NCBI RefSeq assembly: GCF_014873705.1
Contig: NZ_JADBDS010000005.1
Coordinates: forward strand, 516,038 to 580,037
DNA from: Mycobacterium sp. OAS707
GTDB taxonomy: Bacteria > Actinomycetota > Actinomycetes > Mycobacteriales > Mycobacteriaceae
Length of the DNA stretch: 64,000 nucleotides
Direction of reading: 5' to 3'
Positions 51,202-59,760 of this stretch are shown piece by piece. A program made the translations under genes and the position numbers. The notes under the pieces are model-generated. The model made no database searches and was not told the origin of the DNA. It saw only the letters and a program-made list of their open reading frames with translations. Numbering within the stretch: position 1 is the stretch's first letter; each line of letters starts with the position of its first letter.

Positions 51202-54000
51202 TCAGTCAGGAGCGATGGGCAGTCCGGGGCAGGCGGGGATATAGCCGATGTCGGGCGACACCCAGTCCCGCCACTGTTTGCGACTCATGTTGCTGGTCAG
51301 CTTGTCGCACAGCTGTGCGGGATCGGCGACGGCAGGCCAGAGCCGCACCGTTCCGTCCACATTTGACGCAGCGACCAGGCGGCCATCGGGGCTCAATGCC
51401 ACTCCAGCTATGCCATCGGGGGTGGTGAGCGGAGCCGCCGCCGGTTTCCCGGTGGAGGTCTCCCACAACCGCAGACTGGCGTCGATCCCACCCGTTGCGA
51501 GCTGATCGCCGACGCCAAATGCCACACCGAAGACAACGCTGGTGTGACCCAGCAAGGGACTGTGCGGCAACGGCTTTCGCGTGTCGGCGTCCCAAAGGTC
51601 GATGACGCCGTTCTCGTGAACAGCGGCGATGACCTTGCCGTCCCGGCTGAATGCCACGGTGGCGATCGGGAACGGGCTCGCGGTGGTCATGACAGGTCCA
51701 TCGACCTGAGCGGTGTCGAGCTTCCACAGCCGCACGCCATCGGCGTAACCCGCGACGATTCGACGCGCATCGGGGCTGAAATCTACAGAGAAGATCTGTT
51801 TGTCAGCGGTCATCGGTTTGCCGAGGGCACGACCGGTCCTGACGTCCCAGAGCTGCACGGCGCCAGTCGATGTCTGACCAGAGGCGGCCGTGTTCCCGTC
51901 ACGACTGAACCCGAACGGGATGCCAAGTCCGTCAACTTCTTGGCCCTTGGTCTGTACGGGCTGCTGGAGAGGCTGCGCGGTGTCGGCATCCCACACCTGC
52001 AGTGTGCCGCCGCGTGTCGCGGTGACGATCCGGCCGCCGTCGACGTAGCGGAAGTACACCCCGGGACCGCCGCTAGGTGCCAGCGGCGGTAGCGGCTGGC
52101 CAGAACCAACGTCCCACCGCTGGACAGTGGTGTCGCCGGAAATCGCGACGCGGTGGCCGTCGAGGCTGAACATGACGTTCGTCGCAGCGCGGTCAGGGCC
52201 CTTCATCGGGTAGCCGACCGTGGCGTTCCACAGTCGAAGCGTCCCATCTGCGCTGGCGGTGGCGATTTGTCGGCCGTCGGGGTTGAATGCCACCCCGTGC
52301 ACCTCGCTCGTGTGTCCGGTCAAGGTCGGACCAACCTGCACACCGGTGTCGGTGTCCCACACTTGCACAGCTCCGTCGCTGCGGCCGGTAACGATGCGAT
52401 GGCCGTCGGGACTGAACGCGACCCCGAAGTAGTTAAGGAGGACATTGCCGGCGGGCATCGCGCGGATGGCAGAGCCGGTGTCTGCGTTCGACCACTGCAG
52501 AAAGCCGCCGGCTTCCACCATTGCATGCCCATCGGGGCTAATGGCGCTTTGCCATACCCTCGTCGGTAAACCGTTGTTGAGCGGCATCAGCATTAGCGGC
52601 GTACGGGGCGCACCGGTCACGGCGTCGCTGATAATCGTTGCGCCCATTGAACTCACGGCCAGAACCTTGCCGCTACGGTCGAATGCCACGTCGGTCACAG
52701 GCGGGGCAGCGTCCCCAGGGTTCTTGGGTACGAACACCTGCCTGGTGCCGCGGAGTTGGCCGGTGCGCGCATCCCAGGACCTCAGATTGCCGTCGAGGCC
52801 GCCCGTGAAGATCGTGGAGCCGTCGGGGCTGACCGCGACGCTCGTAAGCTGACCCGCATTCGACGGGCTTTGGTTGCGCGCCTCGCCGGTGTCGGCATTC
52901 CATAGCCGCAGCGCCCCGTCAGCGCCCGCAGAAACGATGGTGTGCTCGCTTCTGAACGCCACAGATGTCGCCGGGCCGTTGTGCGCCTTGATCGGCGAAC
53001 CGATTGGTTTACCGGTCACCGTGTCCCACTGGCGCACCGTCCCATCGACCGCTGCGGTGGCCACGCGGCTTCCGTCCGGGCTGTACGCCAGATCCAACGG
53101 CACCGATGAAATGTCGACGATCTTCTGCGTGGTGAATCGGTTGATCTGCGCGTTCAGAATCGACACGGGGTTGGGCACGATCGCGTTGGCTGCCAACAGT
53201 TCCTGGAGGCCGCGCGCGTCGCCGCCGGGAGCGACGCCGGCAAGGATGGCTGATCCCTCAGCATTGAGTTTGGCAGCGATTGCCTCGTGCAGGTGTTGTT
53301 CTGCTTGTTGACGCTGGGCGACAGCGACGACGGCGAAGACGACCGAAGTCACCGTGAGCATGACCAGCCCCGCGACCGCCGCGGCGCGCAGGCGGCGGAA
53401 CCGCCGTCGCTCCCGCTGATCATCGCCTTCCAACTGATCTTTGGGCTTCCCGTGAATCGGGGCAGCGAGCGCGGTTACTTTGTCGCGGAAGCTCAGCGAA
53501 CGCAGATCCCACGGTGAATCGCCGCTGACATCGATGTACAACGGCTCGGCTCTCAGTAATCCGGGCACCCTCAGCGCCGGTGGAGCAGCGTCCGACGAGT
53601 CGTCGAACCGTCCATGCTCGGCATCCCAGTTCAGATGGCCCTCGGCTAGCACGAGCATCAGCTTGTCGTGGCCGCGATATTCGAGCCAGTATGCGAGTTC
53701 TTTGTCGACCCACTTCGACGCGGCCGCCTGCGGGGACAGGACGACAATCATGAAGCGCGAAGAATCAAGGGCTGCAGTGATTCTCGCCCACAGGTCGGGT
53801 GCGGCCTCCAAGTTGGTGTCGTCGCGAAACACTCGTAGAGCCCGTAAACGACCGAACCTGCAGCCGATGCGGTGCAGCCCCTTCTGAATCGCGGTGGTGA
53901 CTTGCTTGTCGCGATGGGCGTAGGACAGGAATGCGTCGTAGGCGATGGGCGCGGCAGGCGTGGGGCTCAGAGATTCAATGGGCTGTGCCAACTCCGCCAT
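51202..54000 (-). CDS. TIR-membrane-WD40 protein
   Basis: 932 residues. TIR domain at about 20-160 (YDAFLSYAHRD; RVFRDDTNLEAAPDLW) with the predicted catalytic glutamate E101 in KWVDKELAYW. A basic stretch and one membrane helix (about 206-228) are followed by roughly 600 residues of WD40 repeats (about 305-910; recurrent DGTVRQWDTVTG-type blades), and a short Cys-containing tail. The WD40 part should lie outside or in the periplasm-like space if the helix is a true anchor. WD40-TIR proteins are known in signalling and defence settings. Confidence 0.92.
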   Translation of the reverse strand: MAELAQPIESLSPTPAAPIAYDAFLSYAHRDKQVTTAIQKGLHRIGCRFGRLRALRVFRDDTNLEAAPDLWARITAALDSSRFMIVVLSPQAAASKWVDKELAYWLEYRGHDKLMLVLAEGHLNWDAEHGRFDDSSDAAPPALRVPGLLRAEPLYIDVSGDSPWDLRSLSFRDKVTALAAPIHGKPKDQLEGDDQRERRRFRRLRAAAVAGLVMLTVTSVVFAVVAVAQRQQAEQHLHEAIAAKLNAEGSAILAGVAPGGDARGLQELLAANAIVPNPVSILNAQINRFTTQKIVDISSVPLDLAYSPDGSRVATAAVDGTVRQWDTVTGKPIGSPIKAHNGPATSVAFRSEHTIVSAGADGALRLWNADTGEARNQSPSNAGQLTSVAVSPDGSTIFTGGLDGNLRSWDARTGQLRGTRQVFVPKNPGDAAPPVTDVAFDRSGKVLAVSSMGATIISDAVTGAPRTPLMLMPLNNGLPTRVWQSAISPDGHAMVEAGGFLQWSNADTGSAIRAMPAGNVLLNYFGVAFSPDGHRIVTGRSDGAVQVWDTDTGVQVGPTLTGHTSEVHGVAFNPDGRQIATASADGTLRLWNATVGYPMKGPDRAATNVMFSLDGHRVAISGDTTVQRWDVGSGQPLPPLAPSGGPGVYFRYVDGGRIVTATRGGTLQVWDADTAQPLQQPVQTKGQEVDGLGIPFGFSRDGNTAASGQTSTGAVQLWDVRTGRALGKPMTADKQIFSVDFSPDARRIVAGYADGVRLWKLDTAQVDGPVMTTASPFPIATVAFSRDGKVIAAVHENGVIDLWDADTRKPLPHSPLLGHTSVVFGVAFGVGDQLATGGIDASLRLWETSTGKPAAAPLTTPDGIAGVALSPDGRLVAASNVDGTVRLWPAVADPAQLCDKLTSNMSRKQWRDWVSPDIGYIPACPGLPIAPD

Positions 54001-54286
54001 GTCTCGCCCCCGGAAATCGTGTCGATCCAGCAGCAGCGGTCGCGCTGTGGCAACCAGCTCAGTTTGTCACTCCGAGCGGCGGGATTAATCACTTTGATGC
54101 AGCACCAAACTGAAAAGGCGCGGTACGGGTCGCGCAGTGGAGCGGGCTAGTCCACTCCTGGCGGCCGCGACGCTGGCGGCCGCGCTCACGGCATCGAAGC
54201 GGGGTGTGGAACGGCGCCTAACTGCGGAGAAGGATGCGGCGGTCAACGCTGCATGAAGCAGGACGTTTACCGAGGTTGGCGCGGGA

Positions 54287-56167
54287 TCACGCGAGCTCGG
54301 CAGGCTCGGTCTTCTCCAGGCGTAGGACTTGGAAGCCGGCGTTGGCCAAGATCTGCGGAATCGATCGCACGAACATCCGGTCATATTCGGCGATGTGGTC
54401 GGGAAGCTCGTCGAACGGGATGAGGTACTCGGTGAGCTTCTTGTCCGGATCCTTTGGCCCAGCGCGCCAACCCGCCTGAACGCGTTCATCGATCCAGCGG
54501 TCGTGCTCCTCGATTGCCAGTTTCTCGACCTCCTCGGGGTCGAACGTGAAATCCGATGCCCCCCAGTCCCGTAGCGGTGCAATCACGCAACCGATCATGT
54601 GCAACTTGACCGGGATGTCACGGGCCTGCGCGCGACTGGAGTCCCTGCGCGATTCGTCGAGTTCTTCCCACAGGGGTGCCGGCTTGTTTTCGGCGAGCTG
54701 CTCCTCGCGCCAGCGATTGTGGACGGCGACCGCGATCAGCTCGAAGGAGCCACCCTGTACGAATTCGGTCGTGCACACGTTCTCCAGCGTAGGGAACACG
54801 TCGATGCTCCTGAGCGCGCCGCTGGCTCTGGCGTCTTCGATCAGTCGCGCGACCCCGTGGGCGCGTGATAGCGCCACGACAAGCGGGATGCCCGCGTCGA
54901 GCGCGTGGCGCAAGGACAGGGCCGCCTCAAGCGCGTCTTCGTCGCGGTATGCCGTCACGTAGGCGCTGGTCATCGGCGGTGCTCCGGCGCTGGTATGGAG
55001 TTCGGGCAGCTGCTGTACTTCACGATCCAGGATCGAGATGCATACGAAGCGGCACACATACTCCAGCGCCGGAAACTCGTTCACCAAAGCCTGCTTGCGG
55101 TCCTCGGCGTGATCATCGATGACGGTGACCCATAGCGGGGTGTCGTCGGTTCGGGTGTCGTACCACTCGCGGGCGGCATGTTTGACGAGCCAGTTTCCGA
55201 GCGCGTCGAGCCGACTGATGAGCAGATGTGGATGCGAGCCGGGTGGGCCAACGGGGAAGTTGTCGAGCCACAGCCGCGCTCCGATCTCCTCGGTGTTGAA
55301 GAAGTCGAGCACTGGCGCCGAACGCTTGGCGGGTAGGTTGGCCTCCTGAATGCGCAATAGTGCGCAAAGCTCCGGGTCGCCGATGCGGGCAAGACATTGC
55401 AACTCACCGCTGCGACGGTCGCTGGCCAGTCGTCGGCCGACGGCAACGATTTCGGTGTTGACTGCATCGTCCGCGCACACCGCGACGAGTCGGGCCGCGC
55501 GGCGCACTCCGGCGGCACGCAGCGTCCGTTCCAGCTGGGCGTCGCCGACGATGACTGGGATCTTCAAACTGCGACACAACTCGATGTGCGGGTTGGTCGG
55601 ATCCATCTCCACGGCGACGACCTTCACGTGAGACTTGCGTCTTCCGTGGGGTTCTCGAAGGTGCCGCAGAAACACGGTGCCGACATAGCCGAGGCCGCAG
55701 ACCACCACGTGCCCACGCATCAAGGGGACGCGAATCTGTTGGAATCGGTCTCGGAACAGCGACGCCAGGCCCGCAAGTGCTGCGTAGCCGGCCACCGCGG
55801 GCGCAAGGAACCGTGCGATGTCCAACCAGATCGGCAGCCTGGTCTTGTCTGGCGCCGTCGCCGGCAGGAAAAGCATCAAGCTGCGGTACACGACGTCGGC
55901 CAGGTCGGGGGGCGCGTCGTAGGCCTTGAGGAGGTACTGGTGGTTGAGGAACTGCGCATAGCCAATGCATCCGAAGATGAAGGCCAGCGCGCCGGCGATG
56001 CTCAGCAACACCCAGCGGTAGTCGATCAAAAAGTGCACGCTAGCGCGCAGGCGTCGCACCAAAGACTCCGCACTCAGGCCGCTCCGTGGGGCCTGCGCGC
56101 GCACCTCTGTATTGATTGTCTCGACGGATTCGTGACCGGAACCGGTGTGTTCAGGGGGCTCCCGCAT
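54287..56167 (-). CDS. Membrane TrkA-N and RyR domain protein
   Basis: 626 residues from the ATG at 56167, with AGGGGG about 6 nt upstream. Two membrane helices (about 51-72 and 117-137), then a TrkA-N/RCK-type nucleotide-binding domain starting at 152 (GHVVVCGLGYVG; VEMDPTNPHIELC; VIVGDAQLERTL), a long middle region, and a C-terminal RyR domain (about 545-616: LAIEEHDRWIDERVQAGW, then LIPFDELPDHIAEYDR). It resembles a two-helix potassium channel with regulatory domain, or a conflict-system sensor; RyR domains in bacteria have been linked to nucleotide-related defence contexts. Confidence 0.88.
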   Translation of the reverse strand: MREPPEHTGSGHESVETINTEVRAQAPRSGLSAESLVRRLRASVHFLIDYRWVLLSIAGALAFIFGCIGYAQFLNHQYLLKAYDAPPDLADVVYRSLMLFLPATAPDKTRLPIWLDIARFLAPAVAGYAALAGLASLFRDRFQQIRVPLMRGHVVVCGLGYVGTVFLRHLREPHGRRKSHVKVVAVEMDPTNPHIELCRSLKIPVIVGDAQLERTLRAAGVRRAARLVAVCADDAVNTEIVAVGRRLASDRRSGELQCLARIGDPELCALLRIQEANLPAKRSAPVLDFFNTEEIGARLWLDNFPVGPPGSHPHLLISRLDALGNWLVKHAAREWYDTRTDDTPLWVTVIDDHAEDRKQALVNEFPALEYVCRFVCISILDREVQQLPELHTSAGAPPMTSAYVTAYRDEDALEAALSLRHALDAGIPLVVALSRAHGVARLIEDARASGALRSIDVFPTLENVCTTEFVQGGSFELIAVAVHNRWREEQLAENKPAPLWEELDESRRDSSRAQARDIPVKLHMIGCVIAPLRDWGASDFTFDPEEVEKLAIEEHDRWIDERVQAGWRAGPKDPDKKLTEYLIPFDELPDHIAEYDRMFVRSIPQILANAGFQVLRLEKTEPAELA

Positions 56168-56633
56168 CGCTTCCCCCTGCGCGGATAGACCGTCACGACA
56201 TGTGGCGCGTCGTCGAAAATGTAGCGCACCTGCCAATCCCAGGTACGAGATTCTGCGCCGTTGGCGAGAGCCGAATCCATGCCATGTTGCTCACGGACCG
56301 CCCGCGCGATGCGTTGGTGATCGAGCGATCGGCGAGTCTTGGTTTGGCATCCATCGGGGAAGCGGGCGCTGGGCCGACAGGTCGCTTTGAGTGCGTGGTT
56401 GTGCCGGGCAGTCCGAAGCGGCGAGCTCCGCTGGCTCCTTGCAGACAGTCGAGGCAGCACACCGACATCGGCCGCGCCTGTCATGAGCGTGCACTCACCG
56501 CGATGGCCGAATCAGGGATCGTCGATGCCTACCTTTGGGCGGTGCTTTAACGCGTCTCGCTAAGCGCTATTCGTGCCGCCGCGCTGGCGACTCCTGCGAA
56601 CTAGTGACAGCAGGGCATCACCCATTTTGATGC
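56168..56633. other. Region with a decayed coding fragment
   Basis: About 465 nt. On the minus strand one frame contains RTWDWQVRYIFDDAPHVVTVYP, which is protein-like but opens and closes into Arg/Ser-rich sequence, so it is probably the remnant of a lost gene. No intact frame is credible. Confidence 0.35.
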
Positions 56634-56639
56634 TATGCT
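56634..56639 (+). promoter_or_regulatory. -10 box for a leaderless vapB transcript
   Basis: TATGCT is followed by six nucleotides and the ATG at 56646. No ribosome binding site lies between them. Confidence 0.55.
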
Positions 56640-56645
56640 GTCATT

Positions 56646-56900
56646 ATGCGTACGACGGTGACTCTCGATGACGACACCCTGGCTGTCGTGCAGCGGCGCA
56701 TGCGGGAGCGAGGCGTCTCCTTCAAGCAGGCACTCAACGACGCCATCCGTGACGGGGCGCAGGGCCGCCCCTCCCCTACGCCCTTCGTCACCCGCTCGGC
56801 TGATCTCGGCGTTCCCTCGGTGAACCTCGACCGCGCCCTGCAGTTGGCCGGTGACCTTGAAGATGAGGAACTGCTGCGGCGACAGCGCCGCGGCGCATGA
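56646..56900 (+). CDS. vapB: VapB-type antitoxin
   Basis: 84 residues. N-terminal ribbon-helix-helix (MRTTVTLDDDTLAVVQRRM, then SFKQALNDAIRDG) for DNA binding, and an acidic C-terminal end (DLEDEELLRRQ) that fits the toxin. The ATG of vapC overlaps its stop by 4 nt. Expression probably starts from the TATGCT -10 box directly upstream. Confidence 0.93.
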   Translation: MRTTVTLDDDTLAVVQRRMRERGVSFKQALNDAIRDGAQGRPSPTPFVTRSADLGVPSVNLDRALQLAGDLEDEELLRRQRRGA

Positions 56901-57337
56901 AAATCGTCGACGCCAACGTGCTGCTGTATGCCGTCAATTCGGCCGCCGAGCACCACAACGCCAGCAGACGCTGGCTCGACGGTGCACTGTCGGGCGCTGA
57001 CACCGTTGGCCTGGCGTGGGTGCCGCTACTAGCGTTTATCCGGCTGACGACAAAGGTCGGGCTGTTTCCCACTCCGCTGCGAACCGAGGATGCCATGCGG
57101 CAAGTCGATGAGTGGTGCACCGCACCGGGAGCGGTGGTGATCGGCCCCACGCCGCGTCATCCCGAATTGCTCAGCGGTTTGCTTTCGCATGTCGGAACGG
57201 GCGGCAACCTCGTCAACGACGCCCATTTGGCCGCCCTGGCGCTGGAGCACCGTGCCGGAATCGTCAGTTACGACAGCGATTTCGGTCGATTCGACGGCGT
57301 GCGTTGGGAGACACCCGACGCGCTCTTGGAGCGCTGA
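56897..57337 (+). CDS. vapC: VapC-type PIN ribonuclease toxin
   Basis: 146 residues with the PIN-domain acidic residues: D5 (KIVDANVLLYAV), NDAHLAALA and YDSDFGRFDG. The second acidic position, often Glu, reads WVPLLAFIRL, as in many mycobacterial VapC proteins. VapC toxins cut tRNA or rRNA when the antitoxin is degraded. Coupled to vapB. Confidence 0.93.
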   Translation: MKIVDANVLLYAVNSAAEHHNASRRWLDGALSGADTVGLAWVPLLAFIRLTTKVGLFPTPLRTEDAMRQVDEWCTAPGAVVIGPTPRHPELLSGLLSHVGTGGNLVNDAHLAALALEHRAGIVSYDSDFGRFDGVRWETPDALLER

Positions 57338-57538
57338 ACTCAGCTGACGCAGCACAATTGGGAAAGGCGGCACTGGCGGTGCCGGTGGACTCGGCGGCCA
57401 CATGGCAAAGCAGAGCCGACGGCTAGCCCGTTTCGAGCTGATTCGGTGCCGTCGGGCGTCACCAGCACGGTCAATGCCCCAGAGGCTGGACGTGCTTGCC
57501 GGAGGCCGATCGCAGCTTTCGATGCACCTACGGCACGA

Positions 57539-58438
57539 TTAGGGAGCGAAGTGTTCCGTCCAGGCCGTTCCGTCCCAATAGCGCTGCGCCCCACCACCGC
57601 CGCCCGGGTCTGGATACCAGCCCGCGGCGGCGGATGATCGGTGCAGGGCTGACGCTCGTTCGATTCGGTCGTAGACGGGCGAAAGCATCACTCGAAGCGC
57701 CGCCGGTTCGAACATCTCAGCATTCATAAGGATGCCCACTGCGCCTGCCCGAAGATTCAATGTCGTGTCGCGGGTGATCGTCGAGCGCGTCGTCGCCGCG
57801 TTTATGAGCCCGGCAATCGCCAGTCCCTCGAGAGCGCCTCGCACGCCGAACCCTCCGCCGATGACGCCAGCGTTCGTGGTGTAGCGCTGTGTGCCAATGC
57901 CACCGATGTCTATGGAATTAATGTCCCTGTAGTGAAGGCGGGCTACCTCTCCGGAACTGCTCAGAACACTGATGTGGTCAGCGACAAATAACAAGGCACA
58001 GCGCGCACCTGGCCACAGCCCTGCCAAGGATGCGGCGGACACAATTCCTGCCACGACGCGCTGCGCTGGATCTACTGGCGAGCCTGGTCGGAAGCGCACT
58101 GACTCTGGCTTCAGGTTCGCAGCTTTCGCGGGGCGCGCCATCCACTTCTTGGCCCAAGAGCTCTCACCACAGTGCGAGCAATTCAGTTGAATGACCCCGT
58201 ATTGATTCTCGATCTGCTGAGCGCGATTGCATAGGGGACATGAGCGAAAGAAGTGGGAGGCGCCGCAGGACGTGCACATATAGCTGTCGCGATCCCTGGG
58301 TAGCTCGTAGCCTGCGCCACATCGCAGGCAGTCGACACCGATGATCGAGTTCGCGGCCGCCTTTGGTGCCGGATTGGTGACCTCGGCCGACGGTCTTGGG
58401 GCGATGGGTCGGTCGCTCGTCTCATCTCTGGGGTCCAC
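57539..58438 (-). CDS. Zinc-ribbon protein with C-terminal DUF2510
   Basis: 299 residues from the GTG at 58438, chosen because GGAAAGG lies about 8 nt upstream; a TTG at 58525 would add 29. Two zinc ribbons come first (VDCLRCG with YMCTSCG; SCPLC with LNCSHCG). The middle (about 165-240) looks like a PH-type fold. A glycine-rich hydrophobic segment follows, and the end is a DUF2510 motif (AGWYPDPGGGGGAQRYWDG). DUF2510 is common in actinobacterial membrane-associated proteins. Function unknown. Confidence 0.85.
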   Translation of the reverse strand: MDPRDETSDRPIAPRPSAEVTNPAPKAAANSIIGVDCLRCGAGYELPRDRDSYMCTSCGASHFFRSCPLCNRAQQIENQYGVIQLNCSHCGESSWAKKWMARPAKAANLKPESVRFRPGSPVDPAQRVVAGIVSAASLAGLWPGARCALLFVADHISVLSSSGEVARLHYRDINSIDIGGIGTQRYTTNAGVIGGGFGVRGALEGLAIAGLINAATTRSTITRDTTLNLRAGAVGILMNAEMFEPAALRVMLSPVYDRIERASALHRSSAAAGWYPDPGGGGGAQRYWDGTAWTEHFAP

Positions 58439-58947
58439 CGCTGCCACCTTTCCGTTGCAACGCAGCTCCAATATCTTTGCCGTTTGGCGCGAGACCTCGC
58501 TCGGGTAGCGCCGGTCCCGCTGCAAGACACCTACCCGATAGCCTTACTCCCCGGCCGAACAAATTGGAACAGCGCAACGGAGGCCAAGGCCAAATGCGCA
58601 CTGGCGCAACAACATTTGTCACAGACCATTATGGTTACCAACGAAGCACGGATCCCAACCGGTCGGTCGGATTGCTCCGGTGTTGGTAAGGGAGTTGGAG
58701 TTCAACCATTCGGCCGATACCACGATGTCCAGTCGATGTAACACGACGTCAGCAAGTCTTCAGGAGATAGACAGCGCGCTGCCAGAAGTGGATGCAGCCG
58801 ATGACTTTCGAGATAGCAAAGTCAGCAGCGGACGCTGAAATCCGACCGGCAGATCATCCATGTCCGTTACAGCAAACGCAGGCTGCAGTAGGGCCGCCAA
58901 CCCGCGACCGAGATGGCCGACCGTGTCAGCGCAATCTCCTGACGCTT
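58439..58947. other. No gene seen
   Basis: About 510 nt between the zinc-ribbon gene and the small secreted protein. A minus-strand frame at 58760-59005 overlaps the secreted-protein gene and lacks a start signal; it was not accepted. Confidence 0.4.
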
Positions 58948-59190
58948 CTAACGGGTCAAGCATTCGGGCGGGCACCAATGCCGTCCCGAGCTGTCTTCCC
59001 ACCAATATGGAACGCCGTTGGGGTCGCTCTGCGTAGCGGGTTTAGGGGCCGGATTTGATGGGTCTTCGCACGGTGCTTGAAAAAAGTCGCCGCAGCCCTG
59101 TGGGAAGGGAACAGCTAATGCGGGCGAAGCTGATCCCAAACCTCCACACATCAGCCCGGCCGCAGCGACGCCTACTATGAATTTTCGCAT
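58948..59190 (-). CDS. Small secreted Cys-rich protein
   Basis: 80 residues with CAGGGGG about 6 nt upstream of the ATG at 59190. Signal peptide ends in ALA (about 26). The mature 54 residues have four Cys (GCGDFFQAPCED; WCPPECLTR) and an aromatic WW pair, a compact disulfide-type mini-protein. No family known. Confidence 0.8.
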   Translation of the reverse strand: MRKFIVGVAAAGLMCGGLGSASPALAVPFPQGCGDFFQAPCEDPSNPAPKPATQSDPNGVPYWWEDSSGRHWCPPECLTR

Positions 59191-59747
59191 ATGACCCCCT
59201 GAATACTTCTCGGCGCAAATCGATACCTGCCGCTAACCGACCTCTCCGCGGCACCGCGGCCAGCAACTCCGCTACGGAACTCTAGAAGATTGCTGCACGG
59301 CAGGGAATCGGGCGTTTCCCTATACGTCGCGGCTATCTACTTGCTGTGAGAACACTGTTAGCTGCTGCCGAGTCTGAAACGCTGACTGAAATTTGCGGTT
59401 CTTCGGAGGCCATCTGACTAGGACCTCTCGAAACAGCTGGATGTCGCCTCTATCCAGGTGTCACCGAATTGTGCTCTGCCCTATCAGTAATTCGTAGGCC
59501 TAGGTGACGACAATGGATCGCGGTGGTGGCTGTTACGGGGCTAATACTCTCCACCGTGGAAGACGGAGCGGGGGCGTCCGATCAGACAGACATGGGCGAC
59601 CTCCCGACGCCCACCGCGCCCGGCCTCGCTGGTCATCCGTCATCGAGGTGCGACGCAGCCACCTTCCCTACTTTGCCGGGCAGCCTTCCCACAAATCATT
59701 GCCATCGAAAATGCTGCGCGCCCGCCATTTGCGCAGCAAAGCCGCGA
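59191..59747. other. No gene seen
   Basis: About 560 nt with no acceptable frame on either strand. The end holds the promoter of the pseudokinase gene. Confidence 0.4.
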
Positions 59748-59753
59748 TACGAT
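59748..59753 (+). promoter_or_regulatory. -10 box for the pseudokinase-GH3 gene
   Basis: TACGAT is followed by seven nucleotides and the ATG at 59761. The ATG at 59752 falls inside this box, so the later ATG is the better start. Confidence 0.5.
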
Positions 59754-59760
59754 GCGGCGC

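Noticed and set aside
51350..53090. DNA repeats as a repeat array
   Set aside because: The periodicity is explained by the WD40 blades of the encoded protein.
58760..59005. Minus-strand 81-codon frame
   Set aside because: It overlaps the secreted-protein gene at 58948, has no start signal and no recognisable domain.
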